A stretch of 64,000 nt of DNA, taken from assembly GCF_014117325.1 (NCBI RefSeq), contig NZ_CP059732.1, positions 372,001-436,000 of the forward strand, in the 5' to 3' direction. Shown one piece after another: positions 1 to 7,929 of this stretch. A program made the position numbers and the translations under genes. Source of the DNA: Spirosoma foliorum (GTDB taxonomy: Bacteria > Bacteroidota > Bacteroidia > Cytophagales > Spirosomataceae). Each line of letters starts with the position of its first letter. Position 1 is the first letter of the stretch. Below the pieces are notes generated by a model that saw only the letters and a program-made list of their open reading frames with translations, was not told the DNA's origin and did no database searches.

Positions 1-1304
1 TGTACTTCTCGTCAGATCGGCCCGGTGGATTAGGTGGTACCGATATCTATGTCTCTAAGTGGACCAATGGGAAATGGAGTGAGCCGGTTAATCTGGGTAA
101 AGAAGTGAACACAAAAGGGAACGAGCTATTCCCATTTGTTGATGAAAAAGGGAATATTTATTTCTCGTCCGATGGTCGTCCTGGTCTGGGTGATCTGGAT
201 ATGTTCTACGCACAACTCACGCCCGATGGCCAGCAAGGCGTACTCGCACGTAACCTGGGCGAACCGCTTAACTCGCCTAAAGATGATTTTGGTATTGTAA
301 CAGATGGCGACCGGATGCGCGGTTATTTCAGCAGTAACCGTAAAAATGGGGGTGCCGATGATGATGTGTATCGTTTCACGCGTGAGGGATCACTTTATCC
401 ATGTCGTGAGTTAACGGTGAGTGTTACCGATGCCGATTCGAAGCAACCACTAGCAAATACCTCTGTTGCCTGGGATAATGCAGCCAACGATAAACAAAAG
501 CAACTGAAAACCGATTCGGAGGGCTTGGTTCGTATTTGTCTGGATGTAGATAGTGACTTTAAATTCCTGGCCAGCCACGAAGGATACACCGACAGTAAAG
601 TTGGTTTCTCAACAAAGGATTTGTCTGATGATCAGCCTTCTCGTTTAGAAATTCCTCTGACAAAACCGAAAGCAGAAGAGTCTACAGCCATGACTACCTT
701 GCGTGGTCGGGTAACGACTCAAACCGACAAAACTCCAATTGCCGGTGTAAAAGTTGTGTTAGTGAATGATTGCGATGGTAGTAAGCAGGAAGCCATTACA
801 GGTGAGGATGGTAGCTATGAGTTTTCCGTAAAGCCAGGTTGCAACTATTCGCTCGAAGCCATGAAGGACAATATGGCTACAATGGGCAGTCGTATTTCCA
901 AAGAAGGTGTTGGCTCAACCGACCTGACTATGTTTAAGAAGGGTGATGTTGTTAAAATCGATAACATCTACTACAACCTTAACAAATCGAATATTCGTCC
1001 CGATGCGGCTGTTGAGTTGAACAAAGTGGTTGACTTGATGAAGAAGTACCCAACTATGACCATCGAAATGCGCTCCCATACCGATAGTCGGGCAACGGCC
1101 AAATACAACAATACATTGTCGACCAGTCGGGCAAGGGCTGCCGTCGCTTACCTAAAATCGAAAGGTATTGCGGCTAAACGAATGGTGGCCAAAGGCTACG
1201 GGGAGAGCGAATTATTGAATAAATGCAAAGATGGCGTGAACTGTCCTGAAGAAGAACATCAGCAAAACCGTCGGACCGAGATTAAAATTCTCAAGTTGGA
1301 TTAA
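1..1304 (+). CDS. OmpA-family protein with PD40 repeats (PorE-like), 5' end outside window
   Basis: The frame is open from base 3, so the start lies upstream of the window. Visible parts in order are: three PD40-type beta-propeller repeats with the YFSS(D/N)R signature (about bases 3-390); a transthyretin-like region (to about 660); a carboxypeptidase-regulatory-like domain starting TLRGRV (about 695-900); and a C-terminal OmpA peptidoglycan-binding domain (about 955-1300) ending NRRTEIKIL. The order PD40, CRD, OmpA_C matches PorE of the type IX secretion system, which anchors the machine to peptidoglycan at the outer membrane. A PorP/SprF gene follows, which supports a secretion or gliding role. 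Whether a TPR region precedes the PD40 repeats cannot be seen. Confidence 0.88.
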   Translation, partial: YFSSDRPGGLGGTDIYVSKWTNGKWSEPVNLGKEVNTKGNELFPFVDEKGNIYFSSDGRPGLGDLDMFYAQLTPDGQQGVLARNLGEPLNSPKDDFGIVTDGDRMRGYFSSNRKNGGADDDVYRFTREGSLYPCRELTVSVTDADSKQPLANTSVAWDNAANDKQKQLKTDSEGLVRICLDVDSDFKFLASHEGYTDSKVGFSTKDLSDDQPSRLEIPLTKPKAEESTAMTTLRGRVTTQTDKTPIAGVKVVLVNDCDGSKQEAITGEDGSYEFSVKPGCNYSLEAMKDNMATMGSRISKEGVGSTDLTMFKKGDVVKIDNIYYNLNKSNIRPDAAVELNKVVDLMKKYPTMTIEMRSHTDSRATAKYNNTLSTSRARAAVAYLKSKGIAAKRMVAKGYGESELLNKCKDGVNCPEEEHQQNRRTEIKILKLD

Positions 1305-1312
1305 CAAATTTT

Positions 1313-1406
1313 AAACGCAGAGGGCACAGAGAAAAAACGGAGTACACAGAGCGCTATTATTGGTTTTCTCCGTGTACTCCGTTTTTTCTCTGTGCCCTCT
1401 GCGTTT
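1313..1406. repeat. 35-bp perfect inverted repeat between the OmpA and porP genes
   Basis: Arms at 1313-1347 and 1372-1406 are perfectly complementary over 35 bases and extend three or four more with one mismatch, leaving a loop of about 20 bases. It starts right after the OmpA stop codon. It could act as a transcription terminator or 3' stabiliser, but the arms are much longer than a normal terminator and carry A6/T6 tracts inside the stem, so it may be a dispersed palindromic element. Confidence 0.75.
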
Positions 1407-1473
1407 TACCTTTTTAATGCTTTAGGTTTTCCACGCAAAACCTCGCAACTTGTTTCTTTATTTCAACGACTCT

Positions 1474-2391
1474 ATGCGCTTAGGTTTCCTTACCTCAACT
1501 ATTTCTTTTTTGATCGCTGGCTTTTTACTGCTATCGGCCCAGTGTGTTTACGCACAAAAAGAAGTTTTGTACTCACAGTACCTCTTAAACCCCTTAAGTA
1601 TCAACCCCGCTTATGCCGGAAGTCGTGAATCATTACATCTATCGGCCTTCCTCCGACGCAAATGGATTAGTGTTCGGTATGCACCCGTTACGCAGAGCGT
1701 GGCAGTTGATGGGGCTGTAGCCAATGGCAAGGTAGGGCTGGGTTTCCAGGCGTTAAACGATAAAATGGGTATATACACAACGCAGGGAGCGTACGGGAGC
1801 GTTGCCTACCGTTTCAACTTGCCGGCCCTGGCAAAACTGTCCATTGGAGTCCAGGGAGGAGTAAGCGTAATACCTCTTTACGACGTAACTACAGCCACAA
1901 GTATAAATAAAGCGGTTGCCAGCCTGGGCGTGGGAGTTTACTACCAGTCAGATCGTCTCTTTGCAGGAGTTTCGGCGCCAGAGCTGAGCGGACAGGTGAC
2001 GGATCTGACGGGGCGATATATCTACAAAAGTGTCCGGCCGATTATGATTCAGGCAGGAATGCCCATTGAGGTCGCTGAAAATACGGTGTTGATTCCCTCA
2101 GTCCTGATTTCAAAAATCGCCGACCGAGATCTTGGTTTTGATATCAACCTTCGGGCATGGTTCAACGAGCAGATAGGATTAGGACTGTCGTACCGGCAGA
2201 ATAGTCCAGGAGTAATTTCAACAAACTATGTGCAGGCAATAGCCGAATACCAATTAACAAAAGCAATCCGGCTGGCTTATACCTTCAACTCCCAAACCCC
2301 GGAAAGCCCCAACGCCATGCAATATGATCAGAAGAGCGTTCATGAGATTATGCTTCGTTTTTCGCCCAACGTGCTGACCTTTAAGTATTGA
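1474..2391 (+). CDS. PorP/SprF family type IX secretion system membrane protein
   Basis: Outer-membrane beta-barrel protein of about 305 residues. The family supports type IX secretion and gliding motility and is usually encoded next to an OmpA/PD40 protein, as here. After a signal peptide ending around VYAQ comes the family hallmark KEVLYSQYLLNPLSINPAYA followed by alternating hydrophobic strands, and the protein ends in an aromatic-type strand (LTFKY). I chose the ATG at 1474 because the signal peptide begins there; an in-frame TTG at 1450 would add eight residues before it. These proteins often work with one particular adhesin substrate; none is visible here, but one may lie upstream of the window. 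Confidence 0.9.
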   Translation: MRLGFLTSTISFLIAGFLLLSAQCVYAQKEVLYSQYLLNPLSINPAYAGSRESLHLSAFLRRKWISVRYAPVTQSVAVDGAVANGKVGLGFQALNDKMGIYTTQGAYGSVAYRFNLPALAKLSIGVQGGVSVIPLYDVTTATSINKAVASLGVGVYYQSDRLFAGVSAPELSGQVTDLTGRYIYKSVRPIMIQAGMPIEVAENTVLIPSVLISKIADRDLGFDINLRAWFNEQIGLGLSYRQNSPGVISTNYVQAIAEYQLTKAIRLAYTFNSQTPESPNAMQYDQKSVHEIMLRFSPNVLTFKY

Positions 2392-2472
2392 TCTATTGCC
2401 TGGTTTTTTAGATAGGCAAGGCAATGAAAAAAGTAGTAAATTGTCCCCCTTGAAACGTAACAAAATGCCCGT

Positions 2473-3585
2473 GTGAAACCTTCTACTGAGATTTTCAGGG
2501 CCGACATGTTGCGCTATTTATCGGCCAGTAGTCGTATGCCTAATCAATCTGTTATTCAGAATTTGTATATACCCAGCGATCTTGATCGTGAGTTTCCGCT
2601 TGCTCCGCATTTTGTGCAGACGTTCGGTTCCTACCCGAATTATCTTCATTTCAATGACGATTTTAAGCCCTCTGGGCAGCAATTGTTAGAGGGACGGGGG
2701 TTTGTGTTAATTAACCACTCTATTCGGGTTACGGATCAGGGCTGGCATGCTATCGAGCGAATTTATCAGCACGAAGATGGCATTCTACTGAAAGCAGAGT
2801 TTGTGGGTGATCGCTTTTTTAGACTCTACGGCTACTATCGTGACGAGCTATCGGCAAAGAAGCTACTGGATGGATTTCAGGATCATAAATATGTACACGA
2901 AGACAATCAGACGCACATCTATCTGATTCAGAGTGGTCTGGGTGGTTTGCACACCGAACGCGTAGAAATTCTACCACCCACTATCGATCTGGAATTGCAT
3001 TACAACGATGATTTTCCGGTTGTTCACGAGCGGTTGGTTAACCTGTTGGCTCAGCCAAAAAGCAAGGGGTTGATTCTGCTCCACGGTGAGCCTGGAACGG
3101 GCAAAACGACTTATATCAAGCACCTCAGTTCGTTGGTCAAAAAGGACATGCTCATTCTGCCACCTTATATGACCAATTACCTGACATCGCCTGAAATTAT
3201 TCCGTTTTTGCTGGATAATAAAGATTCTGTGTTGATCATCGAAGACGCCGAACGAATTCTACAGTCGCGTGAGGCCGGTGGCGACACGAATAGCGTTTCG
3301 AACATACTGAACCTGACCGATGGCCTCCTTGCCGACTGTATGCACATACAGGTCATTGCCACATTTAACGCCAGCAAACACCTCTTAGACAAAGCACTGC
3401 TTCGAAAAGGGCGTCTGATGGTCGATTACGCATTTGGCAAACTAGATCCTATCAAGGCGAATAACCTGCTCTCCAACCTCGGTATGGAATACCGGACCAA
3501 AGAACCTATGACCCTGGCCGATATTTTCAATCTTGAAGAGCAAACCGTTTCGGGCGAGCGGCACGAGGTGAAAATGGGATTTTGA
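2473..3585 (+). CDS. AAA-family ATPase with a unique N-terminal region
   Basis: A 370-aa protein. The C-terminal half is a single AAA module: Walker A GEPGTGKT at residues 205-212, Walker B VLIIED at 253-258, a sensor-1-like ATFN at 296-299, and candidate arginine fingers at R311 and R314. The first 180 residues match no domain I recognise and probably define the substrate. The module resembles single-domain AAA proteins of the Bcs1/FtsH type, but there is no membrane segment or protease domain. The start is the GTG at 2473; the next in-frame ATG is at 2506. It ends seven bases before the convergent 54-aa gene. Role unknown. Confidence 0.8.
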   Translation: MKPSTEIFRADMLRYLSASSRMPNQSVIQNLYIPSDLDREFPLAPHFVQTFGSYPNYLHFNDDFKPSGQQLLEGRGFVLINHSIRVTDQGWHAIERIYQHEDGILLKAEFVGDRFFRLYGYYRDELSAKKLLDGFQDHKYVHEDNQTHIYLIQSGLGGLHTERVEILPPTIDLELHYNDDFPVVHERLVNLLAQPKSKGLILLHGEPGTGKTTYIKHLSSLVKKDMLILPPYMTNYLTSPEIIPFLLDNKDSVLIIEDAERILQSREAGGDTNSVSNILNLTDGLLADCMHIQVIATFNASKHLLDKALLRKGRLMVDYAFGKLDPIKANNLLSNLGMEYRTKEPMTLADIFNLEEQTVSGERHEVKMGF

Positions 3586-3591
3586 TAGGTT

Positions 3592-3756
3592 TTAAGCGTA
3601 GTTCTTGCCGTGTTTCATCTCTGGCTTCATGCTTTTCGGCTGGCGCGCTTTTTTTTGCATTCGTATATATTCGCTGATTTTCTGATGTTCTTCAGGAGTT
3701 AAGTCGCGACTATCAACGATAAAGTCAACATCTTTTGGTTCTCTAATAAGGCTCAT
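3592..3756 (-). CDS. Small conserved-looking protein, 54 aa
   Basis: An ORF on the minus strand from the ATG at 3756 to the TAA at 3592. It encodes 54 residues starting MSLIREPKDVDF, with an acidic first half (DLTPEEHQKISEYIR helix) and a very basic second half (QKKARQPKSMKPEMKHGK). The PEEHQKISEYIR segment looks like a real amphipathic helix, and the codon use resembles neighbouring genes. It fills the gap between the AAA ATPase and biotin carboxylase genes. I do not recognise a family; the charge pattern would suit a nucleic-acid or protein-binding accessory factor. Confidence 0.6.
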   Translation of the reverse strand: MSLIREPKDVDFIVDSRDLTPEEHQKISEYIRMQKKARQPKSMKPEMKHGKNYA

Positions 3757-3814
3757 ACTAGTCAAAGTTTGAAATAGCGATTAATCAATTTAAGGGCGTC
3801 GGGGGTATCAAGCT

Positions 3815-5314
3815 TTAGCTCAGCCGATTCGCTTTCCACTTACTTCCTTTAGTCGCTATCTGGGTAGTCGGTCCGTTCGTCTTTGGCTTCTGATTCTCCA
3901 TCAGATAAGCTGCTAACACAGCCGCCAATTCCGCTTCAGTAATATTCGGTACAGGCGTTAATTTATCGGGGGTAAAGTATTTACTCACAAAACCCGTATC
4001 GAACTGGCCTGATCGGAAAGCGTCGTGTTCCATCACAAACCGGCAGAAAGGGAGTGTTGTTTGTACCCCCGAAATCTGATATTCGTCGATGGCACGAATC
4101 ATTTTCTGGATGGCTTCCTCACGCGTGTCGCCGTAGGTGATGAGCTTGGCAATCATCGGGTCGTAGTAGATTGGGATGGCCATGCCCTGTTCAAAACCAT
4201 CGTCAACGCGAACCCCGTTTCCTTGTGGTCGTATGTAGGTTTCGAGCGTGCCTACATCGGGCAGGAAGTTATTGGCCGGATCTTCGGCGTACACCCGTAC
4301 TTCTACCGCATGACCTTTGATTTGTAACTCTTCCTGCTTAATCGTGAGGGGTTTGCCTTCGGCGATGTAAATCATCTGTTTCACCAGATCGACCCCCGTA
4401 ATCTGTTCAGTAACTGGATGTTCGACCTGAAGGCGCGTGTTCATCTCCAGAAAATAGAAGTCGAGTTTATCGTTGACGATGAACTCGACAGTGCCAGCGC
4501 CGTAGTAGCCACAGGCACGAGCTACATCGACAGCTGCCCGGCCCATAGCCTCCCGAATTTCGGGCGTTAAAATGGCCGAAGGAGCCTCTTCAACGACTTT
4601 CTGGTGCCGTCGCTGTACCGAACACTCCCGCTCAAACAAGTGAATGATATTGCCGTGCTGGTCGCCCAATACCTGAATCTCAACGTGTCGGGGCGACGTG
4701 ACGTATTTCTCAATAAATACCGAACCGTCGCCAAAAGCCGATTGAGCTTCACTCACGGCGCGATCCATCTGCTCATCGAATTCCGCTTCGTTCTCAACCA
4801 CCCTCATGCCTTTGCCACCACCACCAGCACTGGCTTTAATCAGAATAGGGTAACCAATTTGGGCAGATATAACTTTGGCTTCTTCCCGGTCGGTAATGGC
4901 CGAAGGTGTACCGGGTACCATCGGGATATTATAGTGGGCAACGGCCGCTTTAGCAGCCAGTTTACTGCCCATCACCTCAATACTTTCGGGAGAAGGTCCA
5001 ACGAAAATTAACCCTGCCTGCCGAACGGCACTGGCAAAATTGGCGTTTTCGGAAAGGAAACCGTAACCCGGATGAATGGCATCGACGTTCAATCGTTTAC
5101 ACACATCAATGATTTCATCGGTTCGCAGATACGATTCCGTTGAGGGGGGCGGACCAACGCATACAGCCTCGTCGGCATAGCGAACATGAAGTGCGTTCCG
5201 ATCGGCCTCGGAGTAAATAGCGACCGTCTGGATACCCATTTCACGGGCAGTTCGCATAATTCGTAAAGCAATTTCGCCCCGATTGGCAATAAGGAGTTTA
5301 TTGATTTTAGCCAC
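3815..5314 (-). CDS. accC: Biotin carboxylase subunit (acetyl-/propionyl-CoA carboxylase)
   Basis: Carboxylates biotin on a carrier protein with ATP and bicarbonate, the first half-reaction of acyl-CoA carboxylation in fatty-acid or propionate metabolism. At 499 aa it is longer than a stand-alone AccC (about 450) but lacks a biotinyl domain, so carrier and transferase are separate. Visible motifs are N-terminal ANRGEIALRI, the ATP-grasp glycine loop GGGGKGM (164-170), ERECSVQRRHQK (228-239) and the active-site EMNTRLQVEHP (290-300). The last 30 or so residues (PKTNGPTTQIATKGSKW) are a low-complexity tail. No accB or transferase subunit is adjacent. Acetyl- versus propionyl-CoA specificity cannot be decided from this subunit. 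Confidence 0.93.
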   Translation of the reverse strand: MAKINKLLIANRGEIALRIMRTAREMGIQTVAIYSEADRNALHVRYADEAVCVGPPPSTESYLRTDEIIDVCKRLNVDAIHPGYGFLSENANFASAVRQAGLIFVGPSPESIEVMGSKLAAKAAVAHYNIPMVPGTPSAITDREEAKVISAQIGYPILIKASAGGGGKGMRVVENEAEFDEQMDRAVSEAQSAFGDGSVFIEKYVTSPRHVEIQVLGDQHGNIIHLFERECSVQRRHQKVVEEAPSAILTPEIREAMGRAAVDVARACGYYGAGTVEFIVNDKLDFYFLEMNTRLQVEHPVTEQITGVDLVKQMIYIAEGKPLTIKQEELQIKGHAVEVRVYAEDPANNFLPDVGTLETYIRPQGNGVRVDDGFEQGMAIPIYYDPMIAKLITYGDTREEAIQKMIRAIDEYQISGVQTTLPFCRFVMEHDAFRSGQFDTGFVSKYFTPDKLTPVPNITEAELAAVLAAYLMENQKPKTNGPTTQIATKGSKWKANRLS

Positions 5315-5332
5315 GCTGCTAGTCAGAAAATA

Positions 5333-5402
5333 TCAGGAATAGTCAAGGGTAGTCAAAGATTGTCAAGAAGTTGCAATAATGACTATTCTTGACCATTCCT
5401 GA
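5333..5402. repeat. 23-bp imperfect inverted repeat upstream of accC
   Basis: Arms at 5333-5355 and 5380-5402 match at 20 of 23 positions. The sequence is built from repeated AGTCAAR words, so AGTCA occurs several times in both orientations. It lies in the divergent promoter region between the biotin carboxylase and serine palmitoyltransferase genes. It could be an operator array or one of the dispersed palindromes common in this window. Confidence 0.6.
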
Positions 5403-5455
5403 CTACTTTGTAACAATAATACATGATTGTTACAAAACGATTATCGAATCGAAAA

Positions 5456-5486
5456 TTTGCGCTACCGAAAGTTAACCGTATTTTTG
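5456..5486 (+). promoter_or_regulatory. Bacteroidota-type promoter for the serine palmitoyltransferase gene
   Basis: TTTG at 5456-5459 and TATTTTTG at 5479-5486 are separated by 19 bases, an exact match to the bacteroidete -33 TTTG and -7 TAnnTTTG consensus. The -7 box lies about 50 bases before the GTG start at 5537. Confidence 0.7.
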
Positions 5487-5536
5487 CATTTACTCTGTAA
5501 AAAACAAGGGTTTGCCCTGATAAACAATAATAAAAA

Positions 5537-6842
5537 GTGGATTTATTTGAGAAGCTACGTAACAACTTAGGTCCCATCGGTTCGCCGGCACGGGAGTTCA
5601 ATGGCCACCATTATTTCGCATTTCCTAAATTAGAAGGCGAGCTTGGCCCCCACATGCGTTTTCGGGGCAAAGAAGTACTGAACTGGAGCCTGAACAACTA
5701 CCTTGGTTTAGCGAACCACCCCGAAGTTCGGAAGGCGGATGCCGATGCATCGGCAGAATGGGGCCTAGCTTACCCAATGGGTGCCCGCATGATGTCGGGA
5801 AACAGCGATCTCCACGAGAAGTTTGAAAAGGAGCTGGCTGAATTTGTAGGAAAAGAAGACGCTTTCCTGCTCAACTATGGCTATCAGGGGGTTATGTCGG
5901 CCATCGAGGCTGTTGTGGATCACCGGGATGTAATCGTTTACGATGCTGAGTGTCATGCCTGTTTGATTGATGGTATCCGCCTGCATAAAGCAAAAATGGG
6001 TGAATACTACAAATTCAACCATAATGACATGGCTAGTCTGGAGAAAAACCTTCAGCGGGCCACTAAGCTAGCCGCTGAGAAGGGAGGAAGCATTCTGGTG
6101 ATTACCGAAGGTGTGTTTGGTATGTCGGGTAAGGTTGGTAGCCTGGATAAGATTGTTGCACTGAAAGAGAAATATGAATTCCGCTTACTAGTTGACGATG
6201 CGCACGGCTTCGGTACTATGGGCGAAACGGGTGCTGGTGTAGGCGAAATGCTCGGCTGCCAGAAGGGAATTGACCTGTATTTCTCAACCTTTGCTAAATC
6301 GATGGCTGCCATTGGTGCGTTTATCGCGGCCGATCACGACATCATCATGTACCTGAAGTATAACATGCGTTCGCAGACGTACGCTAAAGCGCTCCCGATG
6401 CCTTATGTGGTCGGTGGTCTGAAGCGTCTGGAGATGATTCGCAACTCGTCGGAATTCCGGGATAAACTCTGGGCGAACGTTCGGGCCATCCAGAATGGTC
6501 TGCGCGAACGAGGCTTCGATATTGGCGAAACAGAATCGCCCGTAACGCCTGTGTTCCTGCACCATATTGAGGGGGGCGTTGCCGAAGTGGCTACCCTAAC
6601 GAAGGATCTTCGCGAAAATATGGGCGTGTTCTGCTCGATCGTTGTATACCCCGTTGTTCCGAAAGGCACGATCATGTTGCGCATTATTCGGAACGGCTGC
6701 TCACTCGCTGGAAGATGTGGAATATACGCTCAATGCCTTCGCGCAAATGGGTGATAAGCTCAAGCGCGGTGTTTACCGGGAAAATATATCTCCTGTAGCC
6801 CCAAAAACGCTGGAAGTATCGGCCGAAGCAGCCACTGAGTAG
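5537..6842 (+). CDS. Serine palmitoyltransferase-like PLP enzyme, apparent +1 frameshift near the 3' end
   Basis: An alpha-oxoamine synthase that would condense serine with a fatty acyl-CoA, the first step of sphingolipid synthesis in Bacteroidota. The N-terminus from MDLFEKL through PKLEGELGP and the NWSLNNYLGLANHPEV segment fit this subfamily. The PLP-aldimine motifs are DDAHGFGTMG and FSTFAKSMA, with the lysine at about residue 254. The start is the GTG at 5537, behind a good promoter. The frame from 5537 stops at 6754 after an unrelated tail. Reading shifts after LRII (about 6683-6693) by one extra base, and the next frame restores TAAHSLEDVEYTLNAF and runs to 6842, giving a normal length of about 434 aa. 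This is either a sequencing error or a true 3' mutation. Confidence 0.88.
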
Positions 6843-6987
6843 GGTTTTGAGTGAAAAATTGGATTTTTTGGTCATTTTTTTGTCTAAGCTATTGCGCTGT
6901 ATAAGAGAATGACTAAATTTCAGTCGAAAACCGCGTTTTTAGCGGAATTTGGGCATTTTTCACACATTTAAACCCATACTTATCGCT

Positions 6988-7167
6988 ATGGCACGCTTCG
7001 ATGAAGTAAAGAATTTGGTTATGTCGCTAGAAGGTGATTTCGAAAAATTCTACGAAAAAAATAACCAGGCTGCCGGTACTCGCGTTCGTAAAGGAATGCA
7101 GGATCTGAAAACGCTGGCGCAGGAAATCCGTTCAGAAGTTCAAAATACCAAGAACGCGGCTGCGTAA
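6988..7167 (+). CDS. Histone H1-like protein (Hc1 family), 59 aa
   Basis: A small DNA-associated protein of the histone H1-like Hc1 family that is widespread in Cytophagales. It starts MARFDEVKNLV and contains NQAAGTRVRKGMQDLKTLAQ, the most conserved block of the family, then ends in a short charged tail. It lacks the long lysine/alanine-rich C-terminus of eukaryotic H1. I chose the ATG at 6988 because the start at 6949 adds 13 residues that do not fit the family. A strong terminator follows at 7187, so it is probably transcribed alone and highly. Confidence 0.85.
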   Translation: MARFDEVKNLVMSLEGDFEKFYEKNNQAAGTRVRKGMQDLKTLAQEIRSEVQNTKNAAA

Positions 7168-7186
7168 GCAAAGGTCCTTAAGACCA

Positions 7187-7240
7187 AAAATTTAAAACTC
7201 CCTCACCAGATGATATGCTGGTAAGGGAGTTTTAAATTTT
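7187..7240. terminator. Strong hairpin terminator after the histone H1-like gene
   Basis: A 23-base stem, 7187-7209 with 7218-7240, has one G-U pair and an 8-base loop. A-rich on the left and T-rich on the right, it can serve as a bidirectional intrinsic terminator. It begins 20 bases after the stop codon. Confidence 0.8.
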
Positions 7241-7251
7241 TAGGCCTTTCG

Positions 7252-7328
7252 CAAAAATAGATGAAAACCGTGCCACGGTCTGCCTCCTAATCTGAAAACA
7301 ACCATGGCACGGCTTTCATCTATTTTTG
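7252..7328. repeat. 24-bp inverted repeat between histone-like and MaoC genes
   Basis: Arms at 7252-7275 and 7305-7328 match at 23 of 24 positions. It lies directly behind the terminator at 7187 and just before the convergent MaoC stop codon, so it could terminate the minus-strand gene. The loop shows no GCTGACGCAA core. Confidence 0.7.
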
Positions 7329-7350
7329 TACGAACGAGCTGCTTCTCGTT

Positions 7351-7761
7351 TTACTGAACCTTTTCTTTGTGCATAAGTGTAGCAACGCCCTTTGTTGTGA
7401 CCTTCCCCGTTTTTACATCCCGGATTTCACCCAGGATTTGGGCAATGTGCTTAACCGAATCAATTGACTGAACGGTGAACGTAGCTTCATAATCCACATC
7501 AACAAACATAGGGCGTAAAAACTCCAGCGTTTGCCCTAAATAAACGGAGCCGTAGCCTGGAAACTCCGTACCCAGCACTTTTGTGAAAACGCTGGCACCT
7601 AACATACCGTGAATAATTGGGCGTTTGAAGGGCGTTTGAGCGGCAAAGTCAGCATCAAGATGAAGCGGGTTATTATCGCCTGTAACGCGGGCAAAATCGA
7701 CTACATCGGCCTGCGAAAACTGAAAGGCGTAGCGATGAACAGCATTGAGTCCAAATTCCAT
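7351..7761 (-). CDS. MaoC-like hot-dog hydratase, (R)-specific enoyl-CoA hydratase type
   Basis: A 136-aa single hot-dog protein. The hydratase-2 catalytic motif is clear as FARVTGDNNPLHLD (Asp and His dyad), followed by FKRPIIHGMLGASVF. This is the PhaJ-like short form, which hydrates trans-2-enoyl-CoA to (R)-3-hydroxyacyl-CoA or acts on related thioesters. It stands alone, divergent from the acyltransferase gene; a fabG-type reductase lies 2 kb away but is not in the same operon. The substrate is not predictable. Confidence 0.85.
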   Translation of the reverse strand: MEFGLNAVHRYAFQFSQADVVDFARVTGDNNPLHLDADFAAQTPFKRPIIHGMLGASVFTKVLGTEFPGYGSVYLGQTLEFLRPMFVDVDYEATFTVQSIDSVKHIAQILGEIRDVKTGKVTTKGVATLMHKEKVQ

Positions 7762-7766
7762 AGGAA

Positions 7767-7913
7767 AATGAATGATGAATGATAAATGATGAATAATATG
7801 CTACAAAAGCGGACCCGAATGTACAATGAATAATGATGATTCAGGAATAGTTCGGCACTACAGATTGCTGGTCCACCAGTCCGGCCATCATTCATCATTC
7901 ATCATTCATCATT
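7767..7913. repeat. Palindromic element with heptamer repeats (CATCATT x4)
   Basis: The right arm at 7886-7913 is four exact tandem copies of CATCATT. The left arm (about 7767-7795) is the imperfect complement, with repeated GAATGAT words. About 90 bases separate them. The element occupies the divergent promoter region of the MaoC and acyltransferase genes, and the heptamers end 16 bases before the acyltransferase start. Confidence 0.7.
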
Positions 7914-7929
7914 ACCTTCGTAGTTACTT

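Noticed and set aside
1392..1628. 78-aa reading overlapping the porP start
   Set aside because: Different frame from the PorP/SprF protein and begins inside a palindrome.
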